The position numbers and the translations under genes are program-made. A model generated the notes under the pieces. The model did no database searches. It saw only the letters and a list, made by a program, of their open reading frames with translations, and had not been told where the DNA came from. From Spirochaetia bacterium (GTDB lineage Bacteria > Spirochaetota > Spirochaetia > CAKZLE01), in contig JAIPFY010000001.1 of the NCBI GenBank assembly GCA_021736385.1, positions 73,457-137,456 of the forward strand: 64,000 bases of DNA, written 5' to 3'. The first letter of the stretch is position 1; every line of letters begins with the position of its first letter. Shown here in pieces: positions 1 to 8,605 of this stretch.

Positions 1-620
1 ACCCGCAATCGCACGCCCTGTACGATGAGATCCAGGATACCCCGGTACTCTGCCCCCGGGATGGCCGATCGGGCTGCAGCTGATACGACTGCCAGGCTCT
101 CTTTCCGCTCCAGTCCCCACTGAAGCAGGGCGGTATGGAGCATCGTACCGTGACGGTACCGCTCCCACCGATCCTCAGCCTCCTGCTCACTGAAGACCAG
201 CAGCAGTACGGTCAGTTCGTAGGAGGAGACTCCCTGCATGTGGAGTGTCGCAGTCCGTTCCAGAAGCGCAGGATGTGCTGAGAGGATGTTTTCGGCCTGC
301 GTTCCGAGTACCTGTCGTATGAGCTGTTCGCTTACCGTGAGAGCCTGTATCTCCCGATCGAGGACTTCGAGGATACGTGCAGCAGGGACCTGCTTGGCAA
401 GCCCCTCTTCAAGCCTCGGTAGCAGCTGATCGGCAGGGATGCCCTGTCTCTGTGCCTCTGTGAAAGCATCTCTGATACCGTTGGTATCAGCTTCTGTGTA
501 CGAAGAGCTCTTCTGCATCTGTTCAAGCGTATCCTCCCAGCCGGCGGCATGAAGCTGCCCGCCGACCGGCAGGCTGAGTGCGATCATGAGTGCTATCGTA
601 CAGAGGGTCCTGCTGTTCAC
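1..620 (-). CDS. Small exported helical protein, 3' end truncated by the window edge
   Basis: Reading the minus strand from a GTG at 620 (preceded by AGGAG) gives VNSRTLCTIALMIALSLPVGGQLHAAGWEDTLEQMQKSSSYTEADTNGIRDAFTEAQRQGIPADQLLPRLEEGLAKQ... open to position 1. It has a signal peptide. The ORF track missed it because of the GTG start. Confidence 0.7.
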   Translation of the reverse strand, partial: MNSRTLCTIALMIALSLPVGGQLHAAGWEDTLEQMQKSSSYTEADTNGIRDAFTEAQRQGIPADQLLPRLEEGLAKQVPAARILEVLDREIQALTVSEQLIRQVLGTQAENILSAHPALLERTATLHMQGVSSYELTVLLLVFSEQEAEDRWERYRHGTMLHTALLQWGLERKESLAVVSAAARSAIPGAEYRGILDLIVQGVRLR

Positions 621-713
621 TGCTGCTCCTTTCTACGGCAGAGGGGCCTGTTGCCCTCTGCCGGTCTTCAGAGTCCACCAGAAGCACTGGTGGACCGATC
701 TCAGTACCTCGGC

Positions 714-1310
714 CTAGAACGGCCGGCCGGGCCGGCTTCCCATCTGCCGGGGGCTCCTGCCGGGGTTGCTGTGCAGCTGTACCATCTGCTGCAGATCCCC
801 GGCACGTTCCCCTCTGGCGATCTGCTGCCTGATGGTGCTTCGTACCGCAGTACGGACGAATTCCCCGAGCGGCTCGCTATCGCTTCCCGGCTGATGCTGT
901 CTCAGTTGTTCCTGGATACTCTGTACGGCACCTGCCGCTGCTGCAGCTATATCCTGTCGTCCATACCCCAGGCGCTCCATCGCCAGGGTCTCTGCAGCCA
1001 GCTCATGGACCAGTCGTGCCTGTTCCCGGGCCTGTTCGCGACTGCTCTCTGCCTGATTCTCATGTGCATGGGAGAGGGCGTAGGCGATCAGTTCCGCATC
1101 AGCACCTTCCACATCCTTCCATGCCATCAGCCGCGTCTGCAGCAGCAGTGCATCGATCTGCTCATCACTCCAGTCCCGTTCACGCAGCTGCACGGTCAGC
1201 TGCTGGATGAAGGGTGAGAGAGACTCCCCCGTATTCTCCTGAGCACTCACTACCGCTCCGGTGATCACCATCACCAGTATGATCAGCCCTGTCAGAATCT
1301 TTCTGTTCAT
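714..1310 (-). CDS. Small exported helical protein of the sigma-factor operon
   Basis: 198 aa, signal peptide MNRKILTGLIILVMVITGAVVSAQ, downstream of the sigma/anti-sigma pair on the same strand. Confidence 0.75.
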   Translation of the reverse strand: MNRKILTGLIILVMVITGAVVSAQENTGESLSPFIQQLTVQLRERDWSDEQIDALLLQTRLMAWKDVEGADAELIAYALSHAHENQAESSREQAREQARLVHELAAETLAMERLGYGRQDIAAAAAGAVQSIQEQLRQHQPGSDSEPLGEFVRTAVRSTIRQQIARGERAGDLQQMVQLHSNPGRSPRQMGSRPGRPF

Positions 1311-1344
1311 ATCATGCTCCTTATGTCCTGCCCGATCGTGCGGG

Positions 1345-2085
1345 CTATATCACCAGGAGGGAGTTCACCCCTCCGAAACCATCATCGATCTGCTGTTTGA
1401 CCTGTGGATCACTGATCCACTGATCCCCATCGATGACGAACTGATACCGGTAATCCCTGCCCGGCTGCAGTTCCAGTTCTATCACCCAGAGGTCGCTGCC
1501 GGGAATCCGTTCAAGCGGCTGTGCCTCCGGATCCCAGTCGTTCCAATCCCCCGCTACGGCAACCTCCTGCGCAAGAGGTGCACGCACCTGCAGCCTGACG
1601 GTCTCATAGGTCTCTGCGGCCATCAACGCAGCCTGCTGCTCACGGGGGATCCCGCTGATCAGCGAAAGCATCGTGACGATGAGAAGAGCCGCGGCAGTCA
1701 GGACGATCTGAGATCTCCAGAAGCCCCGTGCAGACCCTTCATTCAGTCTCTTCTCTCCGGAGATCTGCCCGATCACCCGATCTCCTATCCTCCGGCCCAG
1801 ATCCGGGCTGCACTGCGTATAGTACTGCCCGCCTGCATATGATTGGTCTCCGATCAGCTGTCTGGCAGCTTCGAGCCGCACGGCACATGCAGGGCACTCT
1901 CTCACATGTCCCATCACCTCCTGAGGCAGTGCCGCAGGCGGGGCACTGCCCTCCCAGGCTTCTGCCATCCAACGGTCTAGTGCTTCTGTGCATGTTCTGC
2001 ATGCGCTTTCCATATGCTCCTCACCTTCTTCACACGATATATACGCATCGGGCGGCTGTTCGGTTTCATCAAAACGTGAGCTCAC
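1345..2085 (-). CDS. Transmembrane anti-sigma factor with zinc-finger-like N-terminus and C-terminal CBM48/isoamylase-N-like domain
   Basis: CxxC ... HVRECPAC (HxxxCxxC) motif, TM segment IVLTAAALLIVTMLSLISG, then VRLQVRAPLAQEVAVAGDWNDWDPEAQPLERIPGSDLWVIELELQPGRDYRYQFVIDG typical of the CBM48/AMPK-beta fold. GTG start overlaps the sigma stop (GTGA). Confidence 0.85.
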   Translation of the reverse strand: MSSRFDETEQPPDAYISCEEGEEHMESACRTCTEALDRWMAEAWEGSAPPAALPQEVMGHVRECPACAVRLEAARQLIGDQSYAGGQYYTQCSPDLGRRIGDRVIGQISGEKRLNEGSARGFWRSQIVLTAAALLIVTMLSLISGIPREQQAALMAAETYETVRLQVRAPLAQEVAVAGDWNDWDPEAQPLERIPGSDLWVIELELQPGRDYRYQFVIDGDQWISDPQVKQQIDDGFGGVNSLLVI

Positions 2086-2900
2086 AGGTCCCAGGACCTG
2101 CTGCGAAGATAGGCTCTGATCTTTCCTCGAGCCCTGAACAGGTTGGTCTTCACCGTCCCTTCGGGGATACCGAGCACTCTGGAGGTGTCGGCGACAGACA
2201 GTCCCTCCATGATGCGCAGCACGAACACCTCCCGGTACTCCTGTCTCAGCTGCTCGAGAGCTTCAAGCACCAGTCTCTCTGCTTCTGAACGGATGAGTTC
2301 CCCGAGCGGATCAGGATACTGTGGTGCATCTGGGGGGACTTTCACCTCATCGTTGTAGACTGCGACCTGCTGCCGCTCGTCCCGTCTCTTCCTTCTGCGC
2401 TCAGAACGCAAGAAGTTCACGGCGATGGTGTAGGCCCAGGGAAAGAACCGCCTGCTGCGGTCGAACCGCTCGAGTTCGCTGAACAGCTTCACGAAGATCT
2501 CCTGCAGGTACTCCTCCACCCGCTCACGATCATGCTCAGAGGTCATCTTGACGATCAGGGAATAGAAGAGCGGAGTGTACTTCTCTACGATCATCCTGAA
2601 GGCGTTCTTATCCTCATAGAGCGTACGGTATACCTGCAGGGTATCCTGCAGATCCTCCGCCCCGTTCGATGAGGTCCCTGATGATCCTGTGTTACCGGGT
2701 CCATCACTGAACCCCTTCGTATGTTTCAAGAAGGCCCCTTCCCGCCTGTATCGTCTCACCCAGAAGATACGCCCGGGGATACAGACGGTTTCAAAAAAAC
2801 GATCCATGCTGATGATCATCTCAGAAGGAAGGCCGGACACGGTCATAGCTGCCGGGTCGAACTGCGGCAGGCACTCCTCTGCCCTACCGGCGCCATACAT
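2082..2900 (-). CDS. RNA polymerase sigma factor, ECF/sigma-70 family (true start uncertain, probably internal)
   Basis: Region 2 YLQEIFVKLFSELERFDRSRRFFPWAYTIAVNFLRSERRRKRR; region 4 YREVFVLRIMEGLSVADTSRVLGIPEGTVKTNLFRARGKIR. Confidence 0.9.
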   Translation of the reverse strand: MYGAGRAEECLPQFDPAAMTVSGLPSEMIISMDRFFETVCIPGRIFWVRRYRREGAFLKHTKGFSDGPGNTGSSGTSSNGAEDLQDTLQVYRTLYEDKNAFRMIVEKYTPLFYSLIVKMTSEHDRERVEEYLQEIFVKLFSELERFDRSRRFFPWAYTIAVNFLRSERRRKRRDERQQVAVYNDEVKVPPDAPQYPDPLGELIRSEAERLVLEALEQLRQEYREVFVLRIMEGLSVADTSRVLGIPEGTVKTNLFRARGKIRAYLRSRSWDL

Positions 2901-3056
2901 AAGTATACCAGATACCGGCTTCAGACACAGGAGAAGACCCGGAAGTATATTGAGACCGGGCCCTTCTGAGATATCTGGTAATTCTCATTTTTTTTATTCA
3001 TTATTATGTTGATAACTTTTGTGAACATTAGTAGTATATGATCACGGAGGATACCC

Positions 3057-3590
3057 ATGAAACAGAGAAACATGTCAATCATAGTGCTGTCACTGCTGAT
3101 CGCCCTGGTGCTGATCGTCACAGGATGCAGCGGGAAAGCAGAAAACACAGTTGCTGTCTCGGAAGAACCTGATGCGCTGACCACGGCATCGATCGTTGAG
3201 AGCTCTGCTGCCTTCATTTCAGCAGCAGGCAGTAATGGTACCTGGATCATCGCAGTGCTTCAGGATATCACTTTCGATCAGGAGATCGTCGTCGAAGGAG
3301 AGTTCATACCCAAGGATGAACCCTACAGAAAACTGGCTCTCTACACACAGGATGAGAACCGTACGGTCACTGATCGGTTCACGCTCACTGCCCCGCGCAT
3401 GACCATCCGAAGCGAGAACACCAGGATCCAGAGCGGGACGTTCCGTGGTGATATCCTGGTTGAAGCGAACAGTTTCCACCTGGTGGACGCGACGGTAGAA
3501 GGGAATATCTCCTTCTCATCTCAGGAGTATCTCTCGAGTTTCTCAGCAGATGAGAACTCAACAGTGACCGGAGAGACTGCGGTACCGTGA
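3057..3590 (+). CDS. Putative lipoprotein of unknown function
   Basis: 177 aa; lipobox-like LIVTGCSG after a hydrophobic signal; GGAGG upstream; divergent from the sigma operon. Confidence 0.75.
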   Translation: MKQRNMSIIVLSLLIALVLIVTGCSGKAENTVAVSEEPDALTTASIVESSAAFISAAGSNGTWIIAVLQDITFDQEIVVEGEFIPKDEPYRKLALYTQDENRTVTDRFTLTAPRMTIRSENTRIQSGTFRGDILVEANSFHLVDATVEGNISFSSQEYLSSFSADENSTVTGETAVP

Positions 3591-3711
3591 CCATTCAGGA
3601 CAGGTCAGGCTGCTCTGTACTGCATCGTACGGTCAGCTCCTGAAGAAAGAGCGAGGTACGCGGTCGACTGATCGCGTACCTCTTCGAACCAGTCCCCCAC
3701 ACTACATGATT

Positions 3712-3733
3712 GATGCCCGGGTACCCGGGCATC
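3712..3733. repeat. 22-bp perfect palindrome GATGCCCGGGTACCCGGGCATC
   Basis: Direct reading; a second, shorter palindrome TACCCGGGTA lies about 36 bp further on. Confidence 0.85.
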
Positions 3734-4816
3734 TCCTATTCACAGCGACACCGTCGTGATACCCGGGTAGAAGGTGCATGAACAGCAGCCGGATCGCAGC
3801 ATGTCTGCTCATGATCACCACCTCATCGTCTCGAACAGGGTCTTCTGCGCCTCGATACCAGATAAAAGATCATCACTCATAAAAAAAATTTCAGCTGCCC
3901 CCTACTCCTGCTCTTACTGAGGGAACAAGGTTCTTCTCCTCCTGGCTGTCACCTCTGATTCCCGCCACCATCAGACCCGGTCGAGCTCAGGGGATGGAGG
4001 AGCAGCAGAGTCTCAGGTGCTCTGGGTTCCTTAACGTTTCACCGAGCTCTTCTGTTCATGCAGGCTGTCGGATCCTGATGTTTCTGTATTCCGCATCCAT
4101 CGGATCCCCGCGGTCTCACCCCCCTTCGTCCATCACCACTGATGTGCTGACAGCCCATCTTCCAGCGATCGCATCCTGCACTCCATGTTCTTTTACCAAT
4201 GGCAGTTAGACCCTTGCGATCACGATCCTTCCCGGGACCGGATCCTCCGTATGCCGCGCACTGCGCCGACCCTCTCTTCGCCAACTCCACAGGAAGGGAT
4301 GACGCTGAGGACACTCCCGGTCCATCCCAGCCCATTTCTGATCATATGCAGCCTGAAAGATGGACTCAACGGGGAAATCAATACCCGAGACGTACCTCTA
4401 CACCGTGATCCTCATCGTACTGGACCGCTGATACGTGACACTCTGTAATAGCCGATAGACTGCATACACCGCTGTCATCCCACAGAGACGATCAACGGTA
4501 CACCCCTGTTTTTTTTGATTGACAATACCACAGAACCTGTGCAAGCATTCATACGAGTATAAATATTCAAAGGGCAAGTACATGGAAACGTGTACACGCA
4601 AAGTCACAGAGCTTCTAAATCGTCTGATCACGGTCTAATGCTGGCTGGGCTGCAATATTTATTACCGGGAAGAAATCTATAGTTATCTCACATCTGACCA
4701 GCGGTCTGCTGCATGAAATGGTATGCACTGTGACCGTGGGAGACAGGTCTGAGAACATGCATAACAGCCTCTCTAACTATATGCTTTCCTGATAATAGTA
4801 TGCGTGTATACCTGTG

Positions 4817-4849
4817 AAAAGCCCTGAGATAGTCATCTCAGGGCTTTTT
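4817..4849 (+). terminator. Rho-independent terminator or attenuator hairpin immediately upstream of the first MreB-like gene
   Basis: AAAAGCCCTGAGAT-AGTC-ATCTCAGGGCTTTTTC: 14-bp perfect stem, 4-nt loop, T-tract. The GTG start is at 4881. Confidence 0.9.
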
Positions 4850-4880
4850 CATGCACTGAACCACATCAAAGGAGTGGAAC

Positions 4881-5912
4881 GTGAAAGAGAAAACAGGTAA
4901 GGATCTTTCGGTGGGAATCGACTTGGGCACATCGAATCTGCTGATCTATGTCGAAGGTCAGGGAACCGTCTTCAACGAACCGTCGATCATTGCGATCGAT
5001 CAGGCAACGAAGAACGTCGTCGCGGTTGGATATGAGGCATCCAGCCTGGTGGGCAAGACCCATGACAAAGTGAAGGTCATCAGACCGCTTCAGGGAGGGG
5101 TCATATCCGATATCGATATGATCCGGGAGATTCTCATCTATACCTTCGAGGATATCTTTCATTCCAAGATCGACAGGATCACCAAGCTGATCATCTGCAT
5201 CCCCTCTGAGATCACGGAGACCGAAAAGGATGCCATCATCGAACTCGGTCATGGTCTCGGGATCAGGAACATCACCATCGACGAGGAGATCAAAGCTGCG
5301 GCGATCGGCAGCGGGATCGACATCTATGCGCCCCAGGGGCATCTCGTGGTCGATATCGGGGGAGGCACTACCGATTTCGGGGTCCTCTCGCTCGGGGATG
5401 TGGTCCTTTCACGATCGATCAAGACGGCAGGAGACCACTTCGACCAGCAGATCATCAACTACGTCAAAGAGGCTCATAAACTGGAGATCGGGCTGCAGAC
5501 TGCAGAGAAGATCAAGATACATCTGGCATCCCTCACCGGGAAGCTGCCGACAGATGAAGACGGCAAGACCCTGTTGTTCGATGCGATGGGAAGAGACCTG
5601 GTAGCAGGGCTTCCCCGACAGGTCACGATATCGGCAAAAGAGATCAGGGAACTGATGCTCAGATGCTTTGAGAACATCAGGTCCACGATGATCGCCACCC
5701 TGGAATCGACCCCGCCCGAACTGGCAGGGGATCTCGTCGATAACGGGATCCTGCTCAGCGGAGGCGGAGCCCTGATCCCCGGCATCAAGGAGTTCTTCGA
5801 AGATATCACTCAGGTACCGGTCCATATCTCCGAATCACCATTGGCTGCTGTCATCGACGGCTGTAAAAAACTGCTGAAAGCAGACAAAAAGATCTATCTG
5901 GGGGTTATGTGA
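4881..5912 (+). CDS. MreB/Mbl-like actin homologue (paralogue A)
   Basis: VGIDLGTSNLLIYVEGQGTVFNEPSIIA, VVDIGGGTTDFGVLSLGDVV, GRDLVAGLPR, GILLSGGGALIPGI; SD AAGGAG before the GTG start. Confidence 0.93.
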   Translation: MKEKTGKDLSVGIDLGTSNLLIYVEGQGTVFNEPSIIAIDQATKNVVAVGYEASSLVGKTHDKVKVIRPLQGGVISDIDMIREILIYTFEDIFHSKIDRITKLIICIPSEITETEKDAIIELGHGLGIRNITIDEEIKAAAIGSGIDIYAPQGHLVVDIGGGTTDFGVLSLGDVVLSRSIKTAGDHFDQQIINYVKEAHKLEIGLQTAEKIKIHLASLTGKLPTDEDGKTLLFDAMGRDLVAGLPRQVTISAKEIRELMLRCFENIRSTMIATLESTPPELAGDLVDNGILLSGGGALIPGIKEFFEDITQVPVHISESPLAAVIDGCKKLLKADKKIYLGVM

Positions 5913-6958
5913 TGGGAAAACCTGTAAAGACGAACTTAAAGACACAGGACGATAAGATCAGTCTGGGAATCGATCTGGGGACAGCGAACCTGCTGGTCTA
6001 TCTGGAGAAGAAGGGGATCGTCTTCAACGAGCCGTCAGTGATCGCCTTTGACCGGGAATCGGGTAAGACCGTCGCTGCCGGCAGGGATGCCCATCGGATG
6101 CTCGGCAAGGTCCATAGCAAGATCTCGGTCATAAAGCCCCTGCGAAACGGAGTGATCTCGGACATGCGTGCAGCCAAGGCGCTGCTGTCCTACGTCCTCA
6201 ACCGGGTAGAGAACATGACCGAGAAGCAGCTCCATAAGACCACCACGGTCCTGTGCTGCCCCTCAGAGGTCACCAAGATCGAACGGGATGTCATGATCGA
6301 CCTTGCCCGGAACATGGGTATTCAGGATGTATTCATCGAAGAGGAGATCAAATCAGGAGCTCTGGGAGCCGGGGTCGACATCTTCAAATCCCGCGGGGTC
6401 ATGATCGTGGATGTCGGCGGGGGGACCACCGACATAGGGATCCTCTCCTATGGCGATATCGTCCTCTCACGCACCATCCGTATGGCCGGGACCTTCATGG
6501 ATGACCAGATAGCCAAGTATATCAAGAAATCCCGCAGTGTGGAGATCGGCGAACTGACTGCTGAACGCTGCAAGATAGAACTGGCCGATATCCATGAAGT
6601 GATCAAATCGAATTCCGCCATGTATGCCGGACGCGATATCGTAAAGGGAATACCGCAGTGGATCACCGTCACGACCGAAGAGATACGGGAGGTGCTGATC
6701 CCCACCTTCGAGGAGATCGTCAAACTGGTCTCTGCAGTACTCAAGGACACCCCGCCGGAACTCTCAGCCGATATCTATCAGAACGGGATCCTGCTCACAG
6801 GCGGGGGCGCTCTGGTGCACGGGATCGATGAGTTCATCGAGAGCCGGATCAACGTACCGGTCACGATCGTATCCAACCCCCTCACCTGTGTTGCGGAAGG
6901 CACCAAGTACCTGCTGAAGAACAGGGGTGATTATCTTGTGAACCCTCTGCAGCTGTAG
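5909..6958 (+). CDS. MreB/Mbl-like actin homologue (paralogue B)
   Basis: LGIDLGTANLLVYLEKKGIVFNEPSVIAF, VDVGGGTTDIGILSYGDIVLSRTI, GRDIVKGIPQ, GILLTGGGALVHGI; 4-nt GTGA overlap with paralogue A. Confidence 0.93.
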   Translation: MMGKPVKTNLKTQDDKISLGIDLGTANLLVYLEKKGIVFNEPSVIAFDRESGKTVAAGRDAHRMLGKVHSKISVIKPLRNGVISDMRAAKALLSYVLNRVENMTEKQLHKTTTVLCCPSEVTKIERDVMIDLARNMGIQDVFIEEEIKSGALGAGVDIFKSRGVMIVDVGGGTTDIGILSYGDIVLSRTIRMAGTFMDDQIAKYIKKSRSVEIGELTAERCKIELADIHEVIKSNSAMYAGRDIVKGIPQWITVTTEEIREVLIPTFEEIVKLVSAVLKDTPPELSADIYQNGILLTGGGALVHGIDEFIESRINVPVTIVSNPLTCVAEGTKYLLKNRGDYLVNPLQL

Positions 6959-6986
6959 CAGATGATCTCCCGTTGACTGAACGTCA

Positions 6987-7014
6987 TATGGCACCAACAG
7001 TCTATTGTGCCATA
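6987..7014 (+). other. Intercistronic stem-loop between MreB-like B and C
   Basis: TATGGCAC-N12-GTGCCATA, no T-tract. Confidence 0.6.
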
Positions 7015-7166
7015 GCGACCGGAGGTCGTGAGGATTCCGGAATCGGTATCAGAAGCAGGATGCGCTTCTGTCGCCATCCGGGATGAGCTCCTGTTGCGCC
7101 GGAGGATACAGACAGAACCATGCGGATCGACCCTCCGGCTGCTCACCATGAGAAAGGATAGAACGA

Positions 7167-8207
7167 ATGAATGTGAAAAAGCTTGCACGACAGCAGAAGA
7201 AACAGGCGACGAACATCGGGATAGATCTGGGGACAGCCAACCTTCTGGTCTATGTGGATGAAGAGGGTATCATCTTCAACGAACCCTCTGTCATAGCCAT
7301 GGAATATGCCACGAACAACGTCATCGCGATCGGGGCCAATGCCGCCAGAATGATCGGGCGGGGACACAGCGGGATCAAGATCATCAGTCCGCTCAATCAG
7401 GGGGTCATCTCCGACATGGATGCGGCAAGACAGCTGATCATGATCGCCCTGAAGAAAGTCGAGAACATCAACATCGATCTCTCCTCTTCTACCCTGCTGA
7501 TCTGCTGTCCGTCCGAGGTGACCCAGCTCGAGAAGAACTCACTGATGGAACTCGCGCTCAAACTCGGAGTGCATGATGTCTTCATCGAAGAGGAGGTGAA
7601 AGCCGGCGGGATCGGGGCCGGACTTGATATCTACAGCAGCAACGGGACGATGGTCATAGATATCGGGGGAGGCTCTACCGATGTCGGGGTCCTCTCACTC
7701 GGTGATATCGTCGTATCGGAGTCGATCAGGGTCGCAGGTAACTACTGTGACAACGAGATCATCAACCACCTGCAGTACCGGCACGGCCTGCTGATCGGTA
7801 AGAAGACGGCAGAACGGATCAAAGAAGAGATCGGTTCTCTCAGAGAAGAGATCGAACATGAGCGGACGACCACCGCAAGCGGACGTGACATCGTGACCGG
7901 GCTTCCCAAGAAGATCCTGGTCACCGAATCAGAGATCCGGGATGTCCTGATAGAACCGTTCGAGAGTATCGCAGCTACCATCCTCAAGGTCCTGCAGAGG
8001 ACACCGGCAGAGTTATCTGCCGATATCATCGTCAATGGGATCGTGATCAACGGGGGAGGTGCGCTGATCGACGGGATCGAAGAGTTCCTCAAAAAGCGGG
8101 TGACACTCGATTTCCATATCTCCCGTAAACCGATGACCGCGATCGTAGAGGGGACGAAACTGCTTTTGAAGAACCGCGGCAGCTATTTTGTCAAACCCAC
8201 GGAATAG
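7167..8207 (+). CDS. MreB/Mbl-like actin homologue (paralogue C)
   Basis: IGIDLGTANLLVYVDEEGIIFNEPSVIAM, VIDIGGGSTDVGVLSLGDIVVSESI, GRDIVTGLPK, GIVINGGGALIDGI; lysine/arginine-rich N-terminus MNVKKLARQQKKQ. Confidence 0.93.
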   Translation: MNVKKLARQQKKQATNIGIDLGTANLLVYVDEEGIIFNEPSVIAMEYATNNVIAIGANAARMIGRGHSGIKIISPLNQGVISDMDAARQLIMIALKKVENINIDLSSSTLLICCPSEVTQLEKNSLMELALKLGVHDVFIEEEVKAGGIGAGLDIYSSNGTMVIDIGGGSTDVGVLSLGDIVVSESIRVAGNYCDNEIINHLQYRHGLLIGKKTAERIKEEIGSLREEIEHERTTTASGRDIVTGLPKKILVTESEIRDVLIEPFESIAATILKVLQRTPAELSADIIVNGIVINGGGALIDGIEEFLKKRVTLDFHISRKPMTAIVEGTKLLLKNRGSYFVKPTE

Positions 8208-8605
8208 GACCAGCGAAGAGCTGCTGCCGGCATCTGCCTGCGGCAGGGATCCATCAGCACTAAGGACCGTTTACAGATTGTTTCCTTGAACGACCGGCCA
8301 TGCGCCTGAACCATGCATATGATCAATACGTAATGAGTAATGAGTGATCGATGAAGGAGAGAGACCATACCTGCGCAGCTGCTTTCGAACAGGTGCAGCT
8401 GCAGCGGTCATGCAAGCGCATGGGGATCTTCAAGCGGTACCGGAGGCAGAGGTCCTCTGTACCGCACGTCCGAAAAGAAAACCTGTTTTCCAGATACCAC
8501 GAGCTCTCCGGTGCAGGCTGCTGCAGTAGCTGCACTCCTGCTCCGGAGAGACTTCATCTATGAAAATATCTGTTCAGAGATCAGCCTGAACAAAAGAGGA
8601 TACCC

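Noticed and set aside
549-1217. 222-aa plus-strand ORF
   Set aside because: Antisense to the exported-protein genes; composition typical of shadow ORFs (S/P/R/C-rich), no motifs.
4039-4631. Short ORFs between the lipoprotein and the MreB array
   Set aside because: No start-site signals, no domains, conflicting frames on both strands.
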